From Candidatus Lightella neohaematopini (GTDB lineage: Bacteria > Pseudomonadota > Gammaproteobacteria > Enterobacterales > Enterobacteriaceae), in the NCBI GenBank assembly GCA_025728315.1, contig JAOBJW010000003.1:1-64000 (forward strand): a DNA stretch of 64,000 nt. The letters run 5' to 3'. Both the position numbers and the translations under genes were made by a program. Positions 50,946 through 60,379 of the stretch are shown in pieces. Each line of letters opens with the position of its first letter. The first letter of the stretch is position 1. Under the pieces are notes generated by a model. The model was not told where the DNA came from. It saw nothing but the letters and a program-made list of their open reading frames with translations, and searched no databases.

Positions 50946-52037
50946 TTACTTTATGTAAGTATTGGTTTTATTACGTATTATTGATTCTAAATAATCAGCA
51001 ATATTATCATTTTTTATTTTATTAGATTGTCTTATTCCATTAATATATAAACTACTACTTCTTCTTCCTCCTACTACTCCAATATCTGATCTTAAAGCTT
51101 CTCCTAATCCATTAACTATACAACCAATAATAGATATATTAATTGGTGTAACAATATCCTGTAATTTTTGTTCTAAATTATTAGTAGTATTAATTACATC
51201 AAACTCTTGTCTAGCACATGTTGGGCAAGTAATAAAATTTATACCTCGATAACGTAAATGTAATGATCTTAAAATATCAAATGCTACTTTTATTTCTTCT
51301 ACTGGATTAGCAGTAAGAGATACTCTTATAGTATCACCTATACCCATCATTAATAATAACCCAATTCCAATTGCTGACTTAGTAATACCAATACGCGTAG
51401 TACCTGTTTCAGTAACTCCAACATGTAATGGTTGATCAATTGATTTTGAAACTAGTTGGTAAGCCTTAATAGTAGTTAATACATCAGATGATTTAACGCT
51501 AACTTTAAAATAACTAAAATTTAGTTTATCAAAAATATTGACTTGTCGCATAACTGATTCAAATAATGCTTCTGCTGAAACAATTTTATTGTATTTATTT
51601 CTAAATTCACGCTCTAATGAACCAGAGTTAACACCGATCCTAATAGGAATATTATAATATTTAGCACAATCTATTAATGTCTTAATTCGTCTAATACTAC
51701 CAATATTACCTGGATTAATACGTATACAATCAACACCATATTCTGCTACTTTTAAAGCAATTCGATAATCAAAATGTATATCTGCTACTAATGGTATATT
51801 TTTAGTACTAGATCTAATTTTTTTAAATGATTCAGCAGCATCCATATTTGGAATTGATACACGTATAATATCTGCTCCATTAAATTTTAATGTATTAATT
51901 TGGTTAATTGTTTGTTTAACGTTAATAGTATTAGTATTAGTCATAGACTGCACCGAAATAGGATAATCACCACCAACTGGAACGTTGCCAACATAAATAC
52001 AATTAGATTTCCTTCTTTTAATAAAAATTTTACTCAT
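50946..52037 (-). CDS. ispG: IspG (GcpE) MEP-pathway enzyme
   Basis: [4Fe-4S] enzyme reducing methylerythritol cyclodiphosphate to HMBPP, the penultimate step toward IPP and DMAPP. 363 aa against 372. TIM-barrel N-terminus (VQSMTNTNT), and cluster ligands in CPTCARQE and in CIVNGLGE near the C-terminus. Its products remain needed for MiaA and for undecaprenyl phosphate used with MurJ, even though the ubiquinone branch enzyme IspB is decayed. rodZ and rlmN, between ispG and ndk in E. coli, are missing. Confidence 0.96.
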   Translation of the reverse strand: MSKIFIKRRKSNCIYVGNVPVGGDYPISVQSMTNTNTINVKQTINQINTLKFNGADIIRVSIPNMDAAESFKKIRSSTKNIPLVADIHFDYRIALKVAEYGVDCIRINPGNIGSIRRIKTLIDCAKYYNIPIRIGVNSGSLEREFRNKYNKIVSAEALFESVMRQVNIFDKLNFSYFKVSVKSSDVLTTIKAYQLVSKSIDQPLHVGVTETGTTRIGITKSAIGIGLLLMMGIGDTIRVSLTANPVEEIKVAFDILRSLHLRYRGINFITCPTCARQEFDVINTTNNLEQKLQDIVTPINISIIGCIVNGLGEALRSDIGVVGGRRSSSLYINGIRQSNKIKNDNIADYLESIIRNKTNTYIK

Positions 52038-52118
52038 TAACTACTCAAAAAAATTAAGTATTTTCTGTATTATTATCTAATTAATATATATTTAAATATA
52101 TAAATATTAATATTTAAA

Positions 52119-52550
52119 TTAATATATTTTTTTATATATCTCATCTTTTTTAAAAAGATAATATATCTCTTTTTTAGCTGCTTCTTTTGAAGCAGATCCA
52201 TGTATTGCATTTTCTGTAATACTATCAGCATAGTCTTTTCTAATTGTACCAGGAATTGCATATACAGGATTAGTATGACCAATAATTAATCTATTACGGT
52301 TAATAGCATCATAACCTTCTAAAACTAATAATACTACTGGATTAGAAGTCATAAATTTTAATAAATCATTAAAAAATAATTTATCTTTATGTTCATCATA
52401 TATAAATAGTACTTGATGAAAATTTAATTTTAACATCTTTAATCCAACTATAAATAATTTATTATCTTCAAAACGTTTAATAATATTTCCAATAACATGT
52501 TTATTAATTGCATTAGGTTTAATAATTGATAAAGTATATTCTAACACCAT
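52119..52550 (-). CDS. ndk: Nucleoside diphosphate kinase
   Basis: Balances nucleoside triphosphate pools by phosphate transfer through an active-site His. 143 aa as in E. coli. It begins LEYTLSIIKPNAI, and the active-site His is in ENAIHGSAS near residue 117. It is 81 bases upstream of ispG. Upstream of it lies the longest gene-free stretch of the window. No damage. Confidence 0.97.
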   Translation of the reverse strand: MVLEYTLSIIKPNAINKHVIGNIIKRFEDNKLFIVGLKMLKLNFHQVLFIYDEHKDKLFFNDLLKFMTSNPVVLLVLEGYDAINRNRLIIGHTNPVYAIPGTIRKDYADSITENAIHGSASKEAAKKEIYYLFKKDEIYKKIY

Positions 52551-53403
52551 AATAGTACCTCTTAATTATTTAAGATAACAATTATTATCTAATTTTATTT
52601 AACTTTAATTATTTGTATAATTTTTAATAAGTTAAGTTTATTTGCACATTAATATACTTATTAAAGTAATTTAGTTGTATTAATTTAATTAGTAAATTTT
52701 ATACTAAAATGAATAAAACTAATAAAATTTAATTTTAACTAAAAATTTAAGATTTTTTATTTATTTAAAAGTATTCAAATTTATTAAACTAAACTAATAA
52801 CATCTAATTTAATTTTTAAAAAGTAAATAATACATTTAAATTATTATTAGTTTTGATATTATGTAAAATCATAATATTAAATTAATTAGTATTAAATTAC
52901 AATTACTTGTAATATAAGTATAAATAATGAATTTTAATTATACTACTTAGTATAATTCTTTGGTTATTTATTAAAAATAAGTTAATATTATTACAATTAT
53001 ATTTAATTATAATAAATAATTATGTATTATACCTAATATAGATAATTAGATAAAATTATTATATTATTTTATAAGATATAAGATTTTTTTAAATAAAAAT
53101 TTTTTAATTAAAATAATATCTTATCAAAAAATTAATAATTATTATAAATTAATTTAATTATATATATTCTAGTTACTACTAAAGATATACCAAATTTTAA
53201 TTATAAAAATTTTACTGCAATAATATAACAATAATATTAAAAATAAAATACTTATTTATCTTTTAGATTAAAGTATTAGTAAAAATTATAATTAGTTAAA
53301 TTTATTATTTTTAACATAAAATATTTAAACTAATATAGTTTAAAATAAATTATTAATTTTTTATTACTAAAATGTATATTTAGCATTGAAATAAATAATA
53401 TTA
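52551..53403. other. 853-bp gene-free AT-rich region between ndk and suhB
   Basis: The largest spacer in the window. In E. coli the interval from ndk to suhB holds sseA, pepB, the isc-hsc-fdx iron-sulfur cluster genes, iscR and trmJ. I cannot recognise remnants of any of these by translation on either strand. A 9-base inverted repeat ATAAGATAT/ATATCTTAT lies at 53071-53124. It probably contains the suhB promoter and is otherwise an erosion scar. Confidence 0.45.
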
Positions 53404-54168
53404 ATGAATCATATATTAAATATTGCTATTAGAATTATTAGAGAGATTGGTGTTATATTACTTAAAAGTTATGAATGTATTAATATTAAAAATAGTTATA
53501 AAAATAATGAAATTATAATAAATAATTGGAATAAGCGTGTAGAACAATATACAATAAATTTAATTAAAAAATATTATCCTCAACATTCTTATACCACTAA
53601 ACATTATTTTATTCATAATAATAATATTAATTGGATTATTAATTTTGAAAAGAATATTAACATAATTAAAAAGCTTCCTTATTATACTATTTCAATTGCT
53701 GTTCAAATAAATAAATGTACTGAAATTGCAATAATATATGAATTAATTAATAATGAATTATTTACCGCAATTAGAGGTCAAGGAGCCCAATTAAATAACA
53801 AAAGATTACGAGTTAATAATAATAAAACACTAAGTAATAGTATTATTACTACTAATTTAATAACTAAAAATATGAAAGATATAAATAAAAAATTATCTTT
53901 TATAAAAAAATTAATAATGGCTAAAATAGACCTTAGATGTCATGGAACTAATGTATTAGATTTAGCATATCTAGCTGCTGGCAGAATAGATGGTATACTA
54001 CTATATAAAATAAGTAATATTAATTATTATATTAGTGGAATGCTATTAGCAATTGAATCTGGTAATTTGATTTTTGATCATGATGGAAATAATAATTATA
54101 ATCAGTCTGGAAACTTATTAATAGGAAACGCTAAAATTTCTAATTTAATATTAGAAATTATAAAATGA
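53404..54168 (+). CDS. suhB: SuhB-like protein lacking the phosphatase active site
   Basis: Clearly orthologous to E. coli SuhB (254 aa against 267): LNIAIRIIREIG, LPYYTISIAVQI, NELFTAIRGQGAQLN, LDLAYLAAGRIDG and SGNLLIGNAKI are conserved. Yet every Mg-binding catalytic site is gone. The TEES Glu has become TKH (65-67), WVIDPLDGTTN has become WIINFEKNINI (77-87), the Asp of PWDFAAG is Tyr208 in NYYISG, and the VDK Asp is replaced in NWNK (41-44). E. coli SuhB has a phosphatase-independent role in rRNA transcription antitermination with NusA. This protein looks kept for that role only (inference). It stands alone and converges on glyA. Confidence 0.92.
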   Translation: MNHILNIAIRIIREIGVILLKSYECINIKNSYKNNEIIINNWNKRVEQYTINLIKKYYPQHSYTTKHYFIHNNNINWIINFEKNINIIKKLPYYTISIAVQINKCTEIAIIYELINNELFTAIRGQGAQLNNKRLRVNNNKTLSNSIITTNLITKNMKDINKKLSFIKKLIMAKIDLRCHGTNVLDLAYLAAGRIDGILLYKISNINYYISGMLLAIESGNLIFDHDGNNNYNQSGNLLIGNAKISNLILEIIK

Positions 54169-54185
54169 ATAATGAAATGCATAAA

Positions 54186-55439
54186 TTATTCATTATATAT
54201 TGGGTACTTATTACATAAAATAGATACTTTATTTTTTACACTATAAAATAGTTTTTTATTATTAATATTTAATAAAAGATTACACATCCAATTAGCTACA
54301 TTACGAACATCATGTTCTTTAAAACCTCTTCTAGTTACAGCAGCTGTACCAATTCTTATACCTGAAGTAATATTTGCTCCATTTCTATCATTAGGAATAA
54401 TATTTTTATTAACAATAATATTAACGGAATCTAATAATTTTGTTGCTTCAATACCTGATAAATTAATACTAGTTAAATCAATAACAAATAAATGATTATT
54501 AATATTAGAGGACACTATTTTAAATTTATTTAAAATAAAAATTTTTGCCATCATTTTAGTATTTAATAAAATTTGTTTTTGATATAATTTAAATGATAAT
54601 TGCATAGCTTCTTTTAAGGCAGCTGCTTTAGCAGCAATAACGTGCATAAGAGGTCCTCCTTGAGTACGAGGAAAAACTCCACAATCTAATTTTTTATAAA
54701 ATTTATCATCACCAACTTTCGATAAAATTATACCACCTCTTGGACCGGCTAATGTCTTATGAGTAGTAGTAGTTACTACATGAGCATAATTAATTGGATT
54801 AGGATATAAATTAGCAGCAACTAATCCAGCAACATGAGCTATATCAGCTAATAAATAAGCACCAACTTGATCAGCAATAATTCTTATTTTTTTCCAATCT
54901 ATTAGACCTGAGTATGAAGAAAATCCACCAATAATAATTTTTGGTTTATATTTATTAGCTAATTCTTCTAATTGGTAATAATTTATATTTCCTAAATTAT
55001 CTAATTCATAAAAAATAGCATTATATATTATTCCTGATAAACTAACTTTTGCCCCATGAGTTAAATGACCTCCATGAGATAATTTCATACTTAAAATAGT
55101 ATCCCCTGGTTTTAATAAAGCTGCATAAACAGCAAAATTAGCTTGTGACCCAGAATGAGGTTGTACATTAGCATAATCTGCATTAAATAAAATTTTAGCT
55201 CTATGAATAGCTAATTTTTCTATCATGTCAATATATTTACACCCACCATAATAACGATTTTTAGGATATCCTTCAGCATATTTATTTGTTAATTGTGATC
55301 CTTGTAATTGCATAACTAAATTACTAGCATAATTTTCTGATGCAATTAAATTTATACATTTTTCTTGTCTGGATATTTCCAGTTTTAGAATTCTATCTAA
55401 ATCACAATCATTATACTTAATAAAGTAATTGTTTAGCAT
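54186..55439 (-). CDS. glyA: Serine hydroxymethyltransferase
   Basis: PLP enzyme converting serine and THF to glycine and methylene-THF, the main one-carbon source. 417 aa as in E. coli. Seen are [28 protein letters not shown], and the PLP lysine in [14 protein letters not shown] near 229. It depends on the folate made through FolP in this window. It lies 36 bases downstream of tadA in the same direction and converges on suhB with a 17-base gap. Confidence 0.97.
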   Translation of the reverse strand: MLNNYFIKYNDCDLDRILKLEISRQEKCINLIASENYASNLVMQLQGSQLTNKYAEGYPKNRYYGGCKYIDMIEKLAIHRAKILFNADYANVQPHSGSQANFAVYAALLKPGDTILSMKLSHGGHLTHGAKVSLSGIIYNAIFYELDNLGNINYYQLEELANKYKPKIIIGGFSSYSGLIDWKKIRIIADQVGAYLLADIAHVAGLVAANLYPNPINYAHVVTTTTHKTLAGPRGGIILSKVGDDKFYKKLDCGVFPRTQGGPLMHVIAAKAAALKEAMQLSFKLYQKQILLNTKMMAKIFILNKFKIVSSNINNHLFVIDLTSINLSGIEATKLLDSVNIIVNKNIIPNDRNGANITSGIRIGTAAVTRRGFKEHDVRNVANWMCNLLLNINNKKLFYSVKNKVSILCNKYPIYNE

Positions 55440-55475
55440 TTAATTTATCAATAATTATCAATTAAATTAATCGTG

Positions 55476-55964
55476 TTAGTTTTTGTTTCTCTTACAATAA
55501 AAAAAATATTTTAATTGAATAGAACAAATATTAGAAAATACATTATCTATAGAATTAATGAGATTATAAATATAATAACTATTATAAATTATATTAGTTA
55601 ACTGATTTAATACATTAATACTAGTATATTCTGTACCAAAAACTAATTTTTTAATTCTAGCATTAAATATAGTACCAATACACATTAAGCAAGGTTTTAG
55701 TGTTACATATAACACAGAATTTAATAGACGATAATTACCTATTTTATTACTACCTTGACGAATAGCAATTATTTCAGCATGAGCTGTAGGATCATTAAAT
55801 TTAATAACATTATTATATCCCATACCTATTATATTGTTATTATGAACTAAAATAGCTCCAACAGGTACTTCTCCTTGTTTTCTAGCATTTTCAGCTAATA
55901 ATATACAATAATACATCCATTTAATATCATCATAAAAAAAACTATTATATCTAATTATATTCAT
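55476..55964 (-). CDS. tadA: TadA tRNA adenosine-34 deaminase
   Basis: Zinc deaminase that makes inosine at the wobble position of tRNA-Arg(ACG). 162 aa against 167. The catalytic HAE is in DPTAHAEIIAIRQG and the zinc cysteines are in PCLMC. Oddity: the usually conserved Glu before the first cysteine motif is Lys here (TLKPC instead of TLEPC). The substrate-recognition region after VFGTEY and the C-terminus are strongly diverged. It is 14 bases from acpS and ends the lepA-to-tadA gene cluster. The starting ATG at 55964 may be a few codons early. Confidence 0.9.
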   Translation of the reverse strand: MNIIRYNSFFYDDIKWMYYCILLAENARKQGEVPVGAILVHNNNIIGMGYNNVIKFNDPTAHAEIIAIRQGSNKIGNYRLLNSVLYVTLKPCLMCIGTIFNARIKKLVFGTEYTSINVLNQLTNIIYNSYYIYNLINSIDNVFSNICSIQLKYFFYCKRNKN

Positions 55965-55978
55965 ATCTATTAAAATAA

Positions 55979-56392
55979 CTAATCACTAATTAATTTAGTT
56001 TTATTAATATCACTACTTTCTAAAATTACTAAAGCACAAGCATAATTTCTTTCGTCTGTTAATGATACATGTATATTATTAATACTAAGATTATTCGCAA
56101 GTATTTTAGCTTGTCCAAATAAAACCAAAAGTGGTTTACCATAACTATTATTGATTACTTCAAATTGGTTAAAATATAATCCACTATGTATACCAGTACC
56201 AAATGCTTTTAAGGCTGCTTCTTTTATGGCAAATCTAGTAGCTAAAAATCTTATAGGATTATTATTTTTATAATATCTTAATAATTCATTTCTATGTAAT
56301 ATTTTAATAGGAAAATGATTACCTTTCCTAAATAAAAGTAATTTTATTCTTTTTATTTCTATAATATCTATACCAATACCAATAATTTGCAT
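55979..56392 (-). CDS. acpS: Holo-acyl-carrier-protein synthase
   Basis: Transfers 4'-phosphopantetheine from CoA to ACP for fatty acid synthesis. 137 aa against 126, with a short C-terminal extension after VILES. The Mg/CoA site is conserved in GIGIDIIEIKRI and RFAIKEAALKAFGTGI, with FNQFEVINN and HVSLTDERNYACA following. One base separates its start from the pdxJ stop, an E. coli-like tight coupling pdxJ-acpS. Confidence 0.96.
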   Translation of the reverse strand: MQIIGIGIDIIEIKRIKLLLFRKGNHFPIKILHRNELLRYYKNNNPIRFLATRFAIKEAALKAFGTGIHSGLYFNQFEVINNSYGKPLLVLFGQAKILANNLSINNIHVSLTDERNYACALVILESSDINKTKLISD

Positions 56393-56393
56393 T

Positions 56394-57125
56394 TTATAAC
56401 ATTCTAATTATTTTTAACATTTGTTCAACAGCATACTTTAATCCATAAATAACAGATTGACTAATAATGGAATGTCCAATATGCAATATTTTTATTTGGT
56501 TTAATTGAATAATTGGAGCAACATTGTAATAATTAAGTCCGTGACCAGCATTAACTAATAATCCTAATGATGTAGCAAATGATGCTGCTTGTCTAATATT
56601 ATCTAATTCAACATAAAATTTATCATTATAACATTTACTTAATACAGCATAATTACCAGTATTTAATTCTATGTAATCAGTATTTAATTTTGCTGCTATT
56701 TCTATTTGTTCAATTATAGGATCAATAAATAAAGATACTTTAATATTGTTATTATGTAAAATATTAATTAATTTATCTATTTTTTTATATTCTTTAACTA
56801 AATCTATTCCATGTTCTGTTGTTATCTCCATACGATTTTCTGGTACTAGACAACAATAATCTGGTTTTAGTAAACATGCTGTATTTATCATTATCTCGTT
56901 TGCTGAAATTTCTAAATTTAAATTAGTTTGAATTGTTTGACGTAAAATTTTAATATCACGTTCATTAATATGTCTACGGTCTTCTCTTAGATGAACAGTT
57001 ATACCATTAGCTCCAGCTTGTTCAGCGATAAATGCAGCTTGTACTGGATCAGGAAAAATAGTGTTTCTTGCATTACGTATAGTAGCAACATGATCAATAT
57101 TTATATTTAATAAAGTATTTGCCAT
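56394..57125 (-). CDS. pdxJ: Pyridoxine 5'-phosphate synthase PdxJ
   Basis: Final ring-closing enzyme of the DXP-dependent vitamin B6 pathway. I start at the ATG at 57125 (243 aa, same as E. coli), preceded by GGAG. An upstream in-frame start at 57149 would add eight residues without homology. Conserved: NINIDHVATIRNARN, ITVHLREDRRHI, NLEISANE, NAGHGLNYYNV and IGHSIISQSV. It lies in the recO-pdxJ-acpS order of E. coli. With ribA and folP it suggests vitamin provisioning. Confidence 0.96.
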   Translation of the reverse strand: MANTLLNINIDHVATIRNARNTIFPDPVQAAFIAEQAGANGITVHLREDRRHINERDIKILRQTIQTNLNLEISANEIMINTACLLKPDYCCLVPENRMEITTEHGIDLVKEYKKIDKLINILHNNNIKVSLFIDPIIEQIEIAAKLNTDYIELNTGNYAVLSKCYNDKFYVELDNIRQAASFATSLGLLVNAGHGLNYYNVAPIIQLNQIKILHIGHSIISQSVIYGLKYAVEQMLKIIRML

Positions 57126-57197
57126 ACATATCTCCGGTATAATTAACAAGTATAAATATATATTAATATTTTTATAAAATAAATATTAATATTTTAT

Positions 57198-57881
57198 TTA
57201 ATTTATAAATATATAACTTTTAATATTTTTTAACCCAAAATAATAAGTTAGTACTATTTTTGCAAATCTTCTAGCTACATCTAACATTTTATTATTTTTA
57301 AAATTAAAATTAGCAATATTAAATAATTCATAATATGAAAAACTAAAATAATCTAGCTTATTAGTAATTATAAAACTATTATCTATTTGATATCTGTATA
57401 AATTTTTATTTTCTAGATTATCATTAAATTTAAGCATTAAATTGATATCACAACCTAGATATTTTAATAATGATAACTCAAAACAACAAACAACATATTT
57501 TAACGAGTTATTTGTACTAGCTAAAACTTTTAAAAAATATAGATATTTATGAAACCATATTAGATGGTTACAATCATAAGTTATTAATTTTAATATTAGT
57601 TCATTAAAATATAAGCCACCATATATCATATTACCAGTTATAGGTATAATAATAGAAATTTGTTCAGCTTTATATAATGTTTTTATATTACCTTTACCTC
57701 CATAATAAATTATCAATGGCATAAATGGTTGTAATATACCTCTAAAATTACTACGTAAAGACCTAGCACCATTAGCTACTAATTTTACTAAACCATAATA
57801 TTCAGTAAAACATATTAAAATTAAACTAGTTTCTTTATATAAGTAACGATGTAAAACAAATGCATTTTGTTTTATTTTCAT
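57198..57881 (-). CDS. recO: RecO DNA repair protein
   Basis: Recombination mediator that works with RecR and RecF to load RecA and anneals single strands. 227 aa against 242. An N-terminal OB fold (FVLHRYLYKETSLILICFTEYYGLVKLVANGARS) is followed by a helical domain that is strongly diverged, and the central GGKGNIKTLYKAEQ matches E. coli. Its position between era and pdxJ confirms the identity. Repair partners other than RuvC are not in the window. Confidence 0.9.
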   Translation of the reverse strand: MKIKQNAFVLHRYLYKETSLILICFTEYYGLVKLVANGARSLRSNFRGILQPFMPLIIYYGGKGNIKTLYKAEQISIIIPITGNMIYGGLYFNELILKLITYDCNHLIWFHKYLYFLKVLASTNNSLKYVVCCFELSLLKYLGCDINLMLKFNDNLENKNLYRYQIDNSFIITNKLDYFSFSYYELFNIANFNFKNNKMLDVARRFAKIVLTYYFGLKNIKSYIFIN

Positions 57882-57897
57882 TAGTTATCCTAAAAAA

Positions 57898-58710
57898 TTA
57901 AATTTTTATTGATAAAATTAAATTTACTTTTTTATTAAAAAATATTTCTATATTTTTTGTAGCATAAAAATTAATTTTTTTAATTAAAAAACCATTATTA
58001 CCAATAATAATTTTTTTTTGACTATTATTTTTCACATATACTATCGCAAATATATTGTAAGTATTTTCTAACTTATTAATATAAATAACTTTTACTTTAG
58101 TAGTATATGGTAATTCTTTATTTAAAAACTTTATTATTTTCTCACGTATTAATTCAGATAAAATAAATTTATATGATTGATTAGTAATAATATAATTAGG
58201 AAATTTTGGTTTACCACTTGGTATATAATTATATATAATTTTTAGTAGCATATTAGTATTACTATTTTTTTTAGCACAAATTGGAATTATATTACTAAAA
58301 TTATATTTTTTGTCTAAAAAAGATAAGTATGGCAATAAATCACTTTTTCGTTTAAAGAAATCAATTTTATTTATAACTAATAAAATCAATTTATCTAGTT
58401 TTTTTAAATAATTTAAAATTAATTCCTCATATTTAGTCCAGTATTTATTTATAACTAATAAAATTATATCCACGTTATTTATAATATTATATTGTTTAGA
58501 AATATTATTAATATTTTTATTATTTATGCCTGGAGTATCAATAAACACTATTTGATAATTACTATTATTATAAATACCAACGATATTAGTTTTAGTAGTA
58601 CATATTTTATGAGATGTAATTGATAATTTTTTTTTTACAAGTTTATTTAATATTGTTGATTTACCTACATTTACTCTACCAACAATAACAACAGTACCAT
58701 AATAATACAT
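57898..58710 (-). CDS. era: Era GTPase, shortened at the C-terminus
   Basis: 16S rRNA-binding GTPase of 30S assembly. 270 aa against 301. G1 GRVNVGKSTIL (Val for the usual Pro), switch region CTTKTNIVGI, G3 DTPGINN, G4 NKID, then the KH domain with IIIGNNGFLIKKI. The protein stops after KKVNLILSIKI, so the final C-terminal segment (E. coli SGWADDERALRSLGY) is missing. rnc lies seven bases upstream, the conserved lepB-rnc-era-recO order. Confidence 0.92.
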   Translation of the reverse strand: MYYYGTVVIVGRVNVGKSTILNKLVKKKLSITSHKICTTKTNIVGIYNNSNYQIVFIDTPGINNKNINNISKQYNIINNVDIILLVINKYWTKYEELILNYLKKLDKLILLVINKIDFFKRKSDLLPYLSFLDKKYNFSNIIPICAKKNSNTNMLLKIIYNYIPSGKPKFPNYIITNQSYKFILSELIREKIIKFLNKELPYTTKVKVIYINKLENTYNIFAIVYVKNNSQKKIIIGNNGFLIKKINFYATKNIEIFFNKKVNLILSIKI

Positions 58711-58717
58711 AATTTAT

Positions 58718-59401
58718 CTAAATAGACATATTAATTAATTTTAATGTTTTTTTAGCAGCTTCTTGTTCTGCTTTACGACGACTACTACCATTACCTATAG
58801 TTGGGTTATTTAATAAATTAGTCTGACAATACACAATAAAATTTTGTTTATGAGCACTACCTGATATTTTAACTATTTTATAAGTAGGTAATGGTAAATG
58901 CTGACTCTGTAAATATTCTTGCAACATAGTTTTTGAATCTTTCTTCTTGTTATATGGATCAATATTATTAATTCTATCATTAAACAATTTTAAGATAATA
59001 TTTTCAACAATATTAATATTATTACTATCTAATAATATACTACCGATAATAGCTTCTAATGTATTTTCTAATATAGAAACCCTGTTGTATCCATTATTTT
59101 TAACTTCACCAAATCCAAGATATAGATAATTACTTAATTTTAATTCATTAGCTATTTCTACTAATGTGTTACTACAAACTAATATAGATCTAATTTGACT
59201 TAAACTACCCTCATTAAGATCTAAAAATCTATTATAAATAATTTTACTAATAATATAATTTAATATAGAATCACCCAAAAATTCTAAACGTTCATTATGT
59301 ATTAAACTAGCACTTCTATGAGTAAGAGCTTGTATTAGTAAACTTAGTTGACTAAAATAATATCCTAATTTATATTGTAAGCTATTAATGTTTTTATTCA
59401 T
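58718..59401 (-). CDS. rnc: Ribonuclease III
   Basis: Double-strand-specific endoribonuclease that processes the rRNA precursor. 227 aa against 226. The signature ERLEFLGDSILNYIIS holds catalytic acidic residues, the conserved downstream Glu is in NTLEAIIGSILLDS, and the C-terminal dsRNA-binding domain (about 154-225) ends RRKAEQEAAKKTL. Its start is one base past the lepB stop, so the two are probably translationally coupled. No damage. Confidence 0.96.
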   Translation of the reverse strand: MNKNINSLQYKLGYYFSQLSLLIQALTHRSASLIHNERLEFLGDSILNYIISKIIYNRFLDLNEGSLSQIRSILVCSNTLVEIANELKLSNYLYLGFGEVKNNGYNRVSILENTLEAIIGSILLDSNNINIVENIILKLFNDRINNIDPYNKKKDSKTMLQEYLQSQHLPLPTYKIVKISGSAHKQNFIVYCQTNLLNNPTIGNGSSRRKAEQEAAKKTLKLINMSI

Positions 59402-59402
59402 T

Positions 59403-60353
59403 TTATTTTAAAATACCTAATCTATCTAATCTAATTTTATTAAAAATATTATTATTGTACTCATTTAAACTAAACCATATAAATACAGCTTTTCCTATAA
59501 TATCTTTTTCTGAAACAAATCCCCAGTAACGACTATCAAAACTATTATCACGATTATCACCCATAACAAAATAACTATTAGATGGCACTATCCATTCTGA
59601 TATATTATTTTTATTTTGTTTAAAATAATAATCTATTTGATCGTATTGTTCTGGGTTAATTAATATATTATATGATAATTTAGACAATGATTCTTTTTTT
59701 TCTAACAATTTAATGTAATGTTCTTGTTTACTTAATTTATTAGTTGTGTAATAATTAATAATCTGATTATTTTTAAAATAAAATACTTGTTTAAAATTAC
59801 TAAATATCAAATCACTATATTTAATAATAATTTTATCATTTAACAACTTATTGTTATAATTAGGATAAATAGATATTTCTTTATTAATATAATTATAAAT
59901 TATTTTATCTCCAGGAATACCAATTATTCTTTTAATATATTTAATACCTTTATCATTAGGATAATTAAATACAATTAAATCACCCCTATTAGGTGTATTA
60001 AATTTTATAAAATAATTATTTGATATAGGATTTTTTACACCATAAGAAATTTTTTCTACAAAAATAAAATCTCCTTGTAATAAAGTTGGTATCATAGATC
60101 CTGATAATATCTTAAATGGTTCTACTAATATTAATCTAATTAATAGTAATATAATTAATGTAGGAAAAGTAGAACTAATAAATCTACTAATATAGTTAGT
60201 AATATTTATATTAATAATTTTACTATGATTATTAATTTTTATCTTATTTTTCGAAGATTTATGATTTAATCTTATTAAGATACAATTTAATATCCACACT
60301 AAAAGAATAACTACAATTATTATAAATAATAATTTATTAATATTACTAATCAT
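59403..60353 (-). CDS. lepB: Signal peptidase I LepB
   Basis: Inner-membrane serine protease removing signal peptides after Sec export. 316 aa against 324. Two hydrophobic segments (about 8-28 and 60-78). The catalytic dyad is intact: Ser86 in SGSMIPTL and Lys141 in YIKRIIGIPGD, with the C-terminal signature VMGDNRDNSFDSRYWGFV. The periplasmic insertion is Asn/Lys/Tyr-rich. lepA lies 26 bases upstream. It works with SecG and SppA encoded in this window. Confidence 0.96.
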   Translation of the reverse strand: MISNINKLLFIIIVVILLVWILNCILIRLNHKSSKNKIKINNHSKIININITNYISRFISSTFPTLIILLLIRLILVEPFKILSGSMIPTLLQGDFIFVEKISYGVKNPISNNYFIKFNTPNRGDLIVFNYPNDKGIKYIKRIIGIPGDKIIYNYINKEISIYPNYNNKLLNDKIIIKYSDLIFSNFKQVFYFKNNQIINYYTTNKLSKQEHYIKLLEKKESLSKLSYNILINPEQYDQIDYYFKQNKNNISEWIVPSNSYFVMGDNRDNSFDSRYWGFVSEKDIIGKAVFIWFSLNEYNNNIFNKIRLDRLGILK

Positions 60354-60379
60354 AATTTATATTTAAATTAAGTTTAATT

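Noticed and set aside
52073..52282. A 69-codon minus-strand frame overlapping the end of ndk
   Set aside because: It overlaps ndk in another frame and is low-complexity. ndk is clearly the real gene.
52551..53403. A replication origin in the largest gap
   Set aside because: I found no DnaA-box cluster or diagnostic origin neighbours. High AT content alone is not evidence here.
53404..54168. Calling suhB a pseudogene
   Set aside because: The frame is open over the full length and non-catalytic signature stretches are well conserved, so selective loss of catalysis fits better than general decay.
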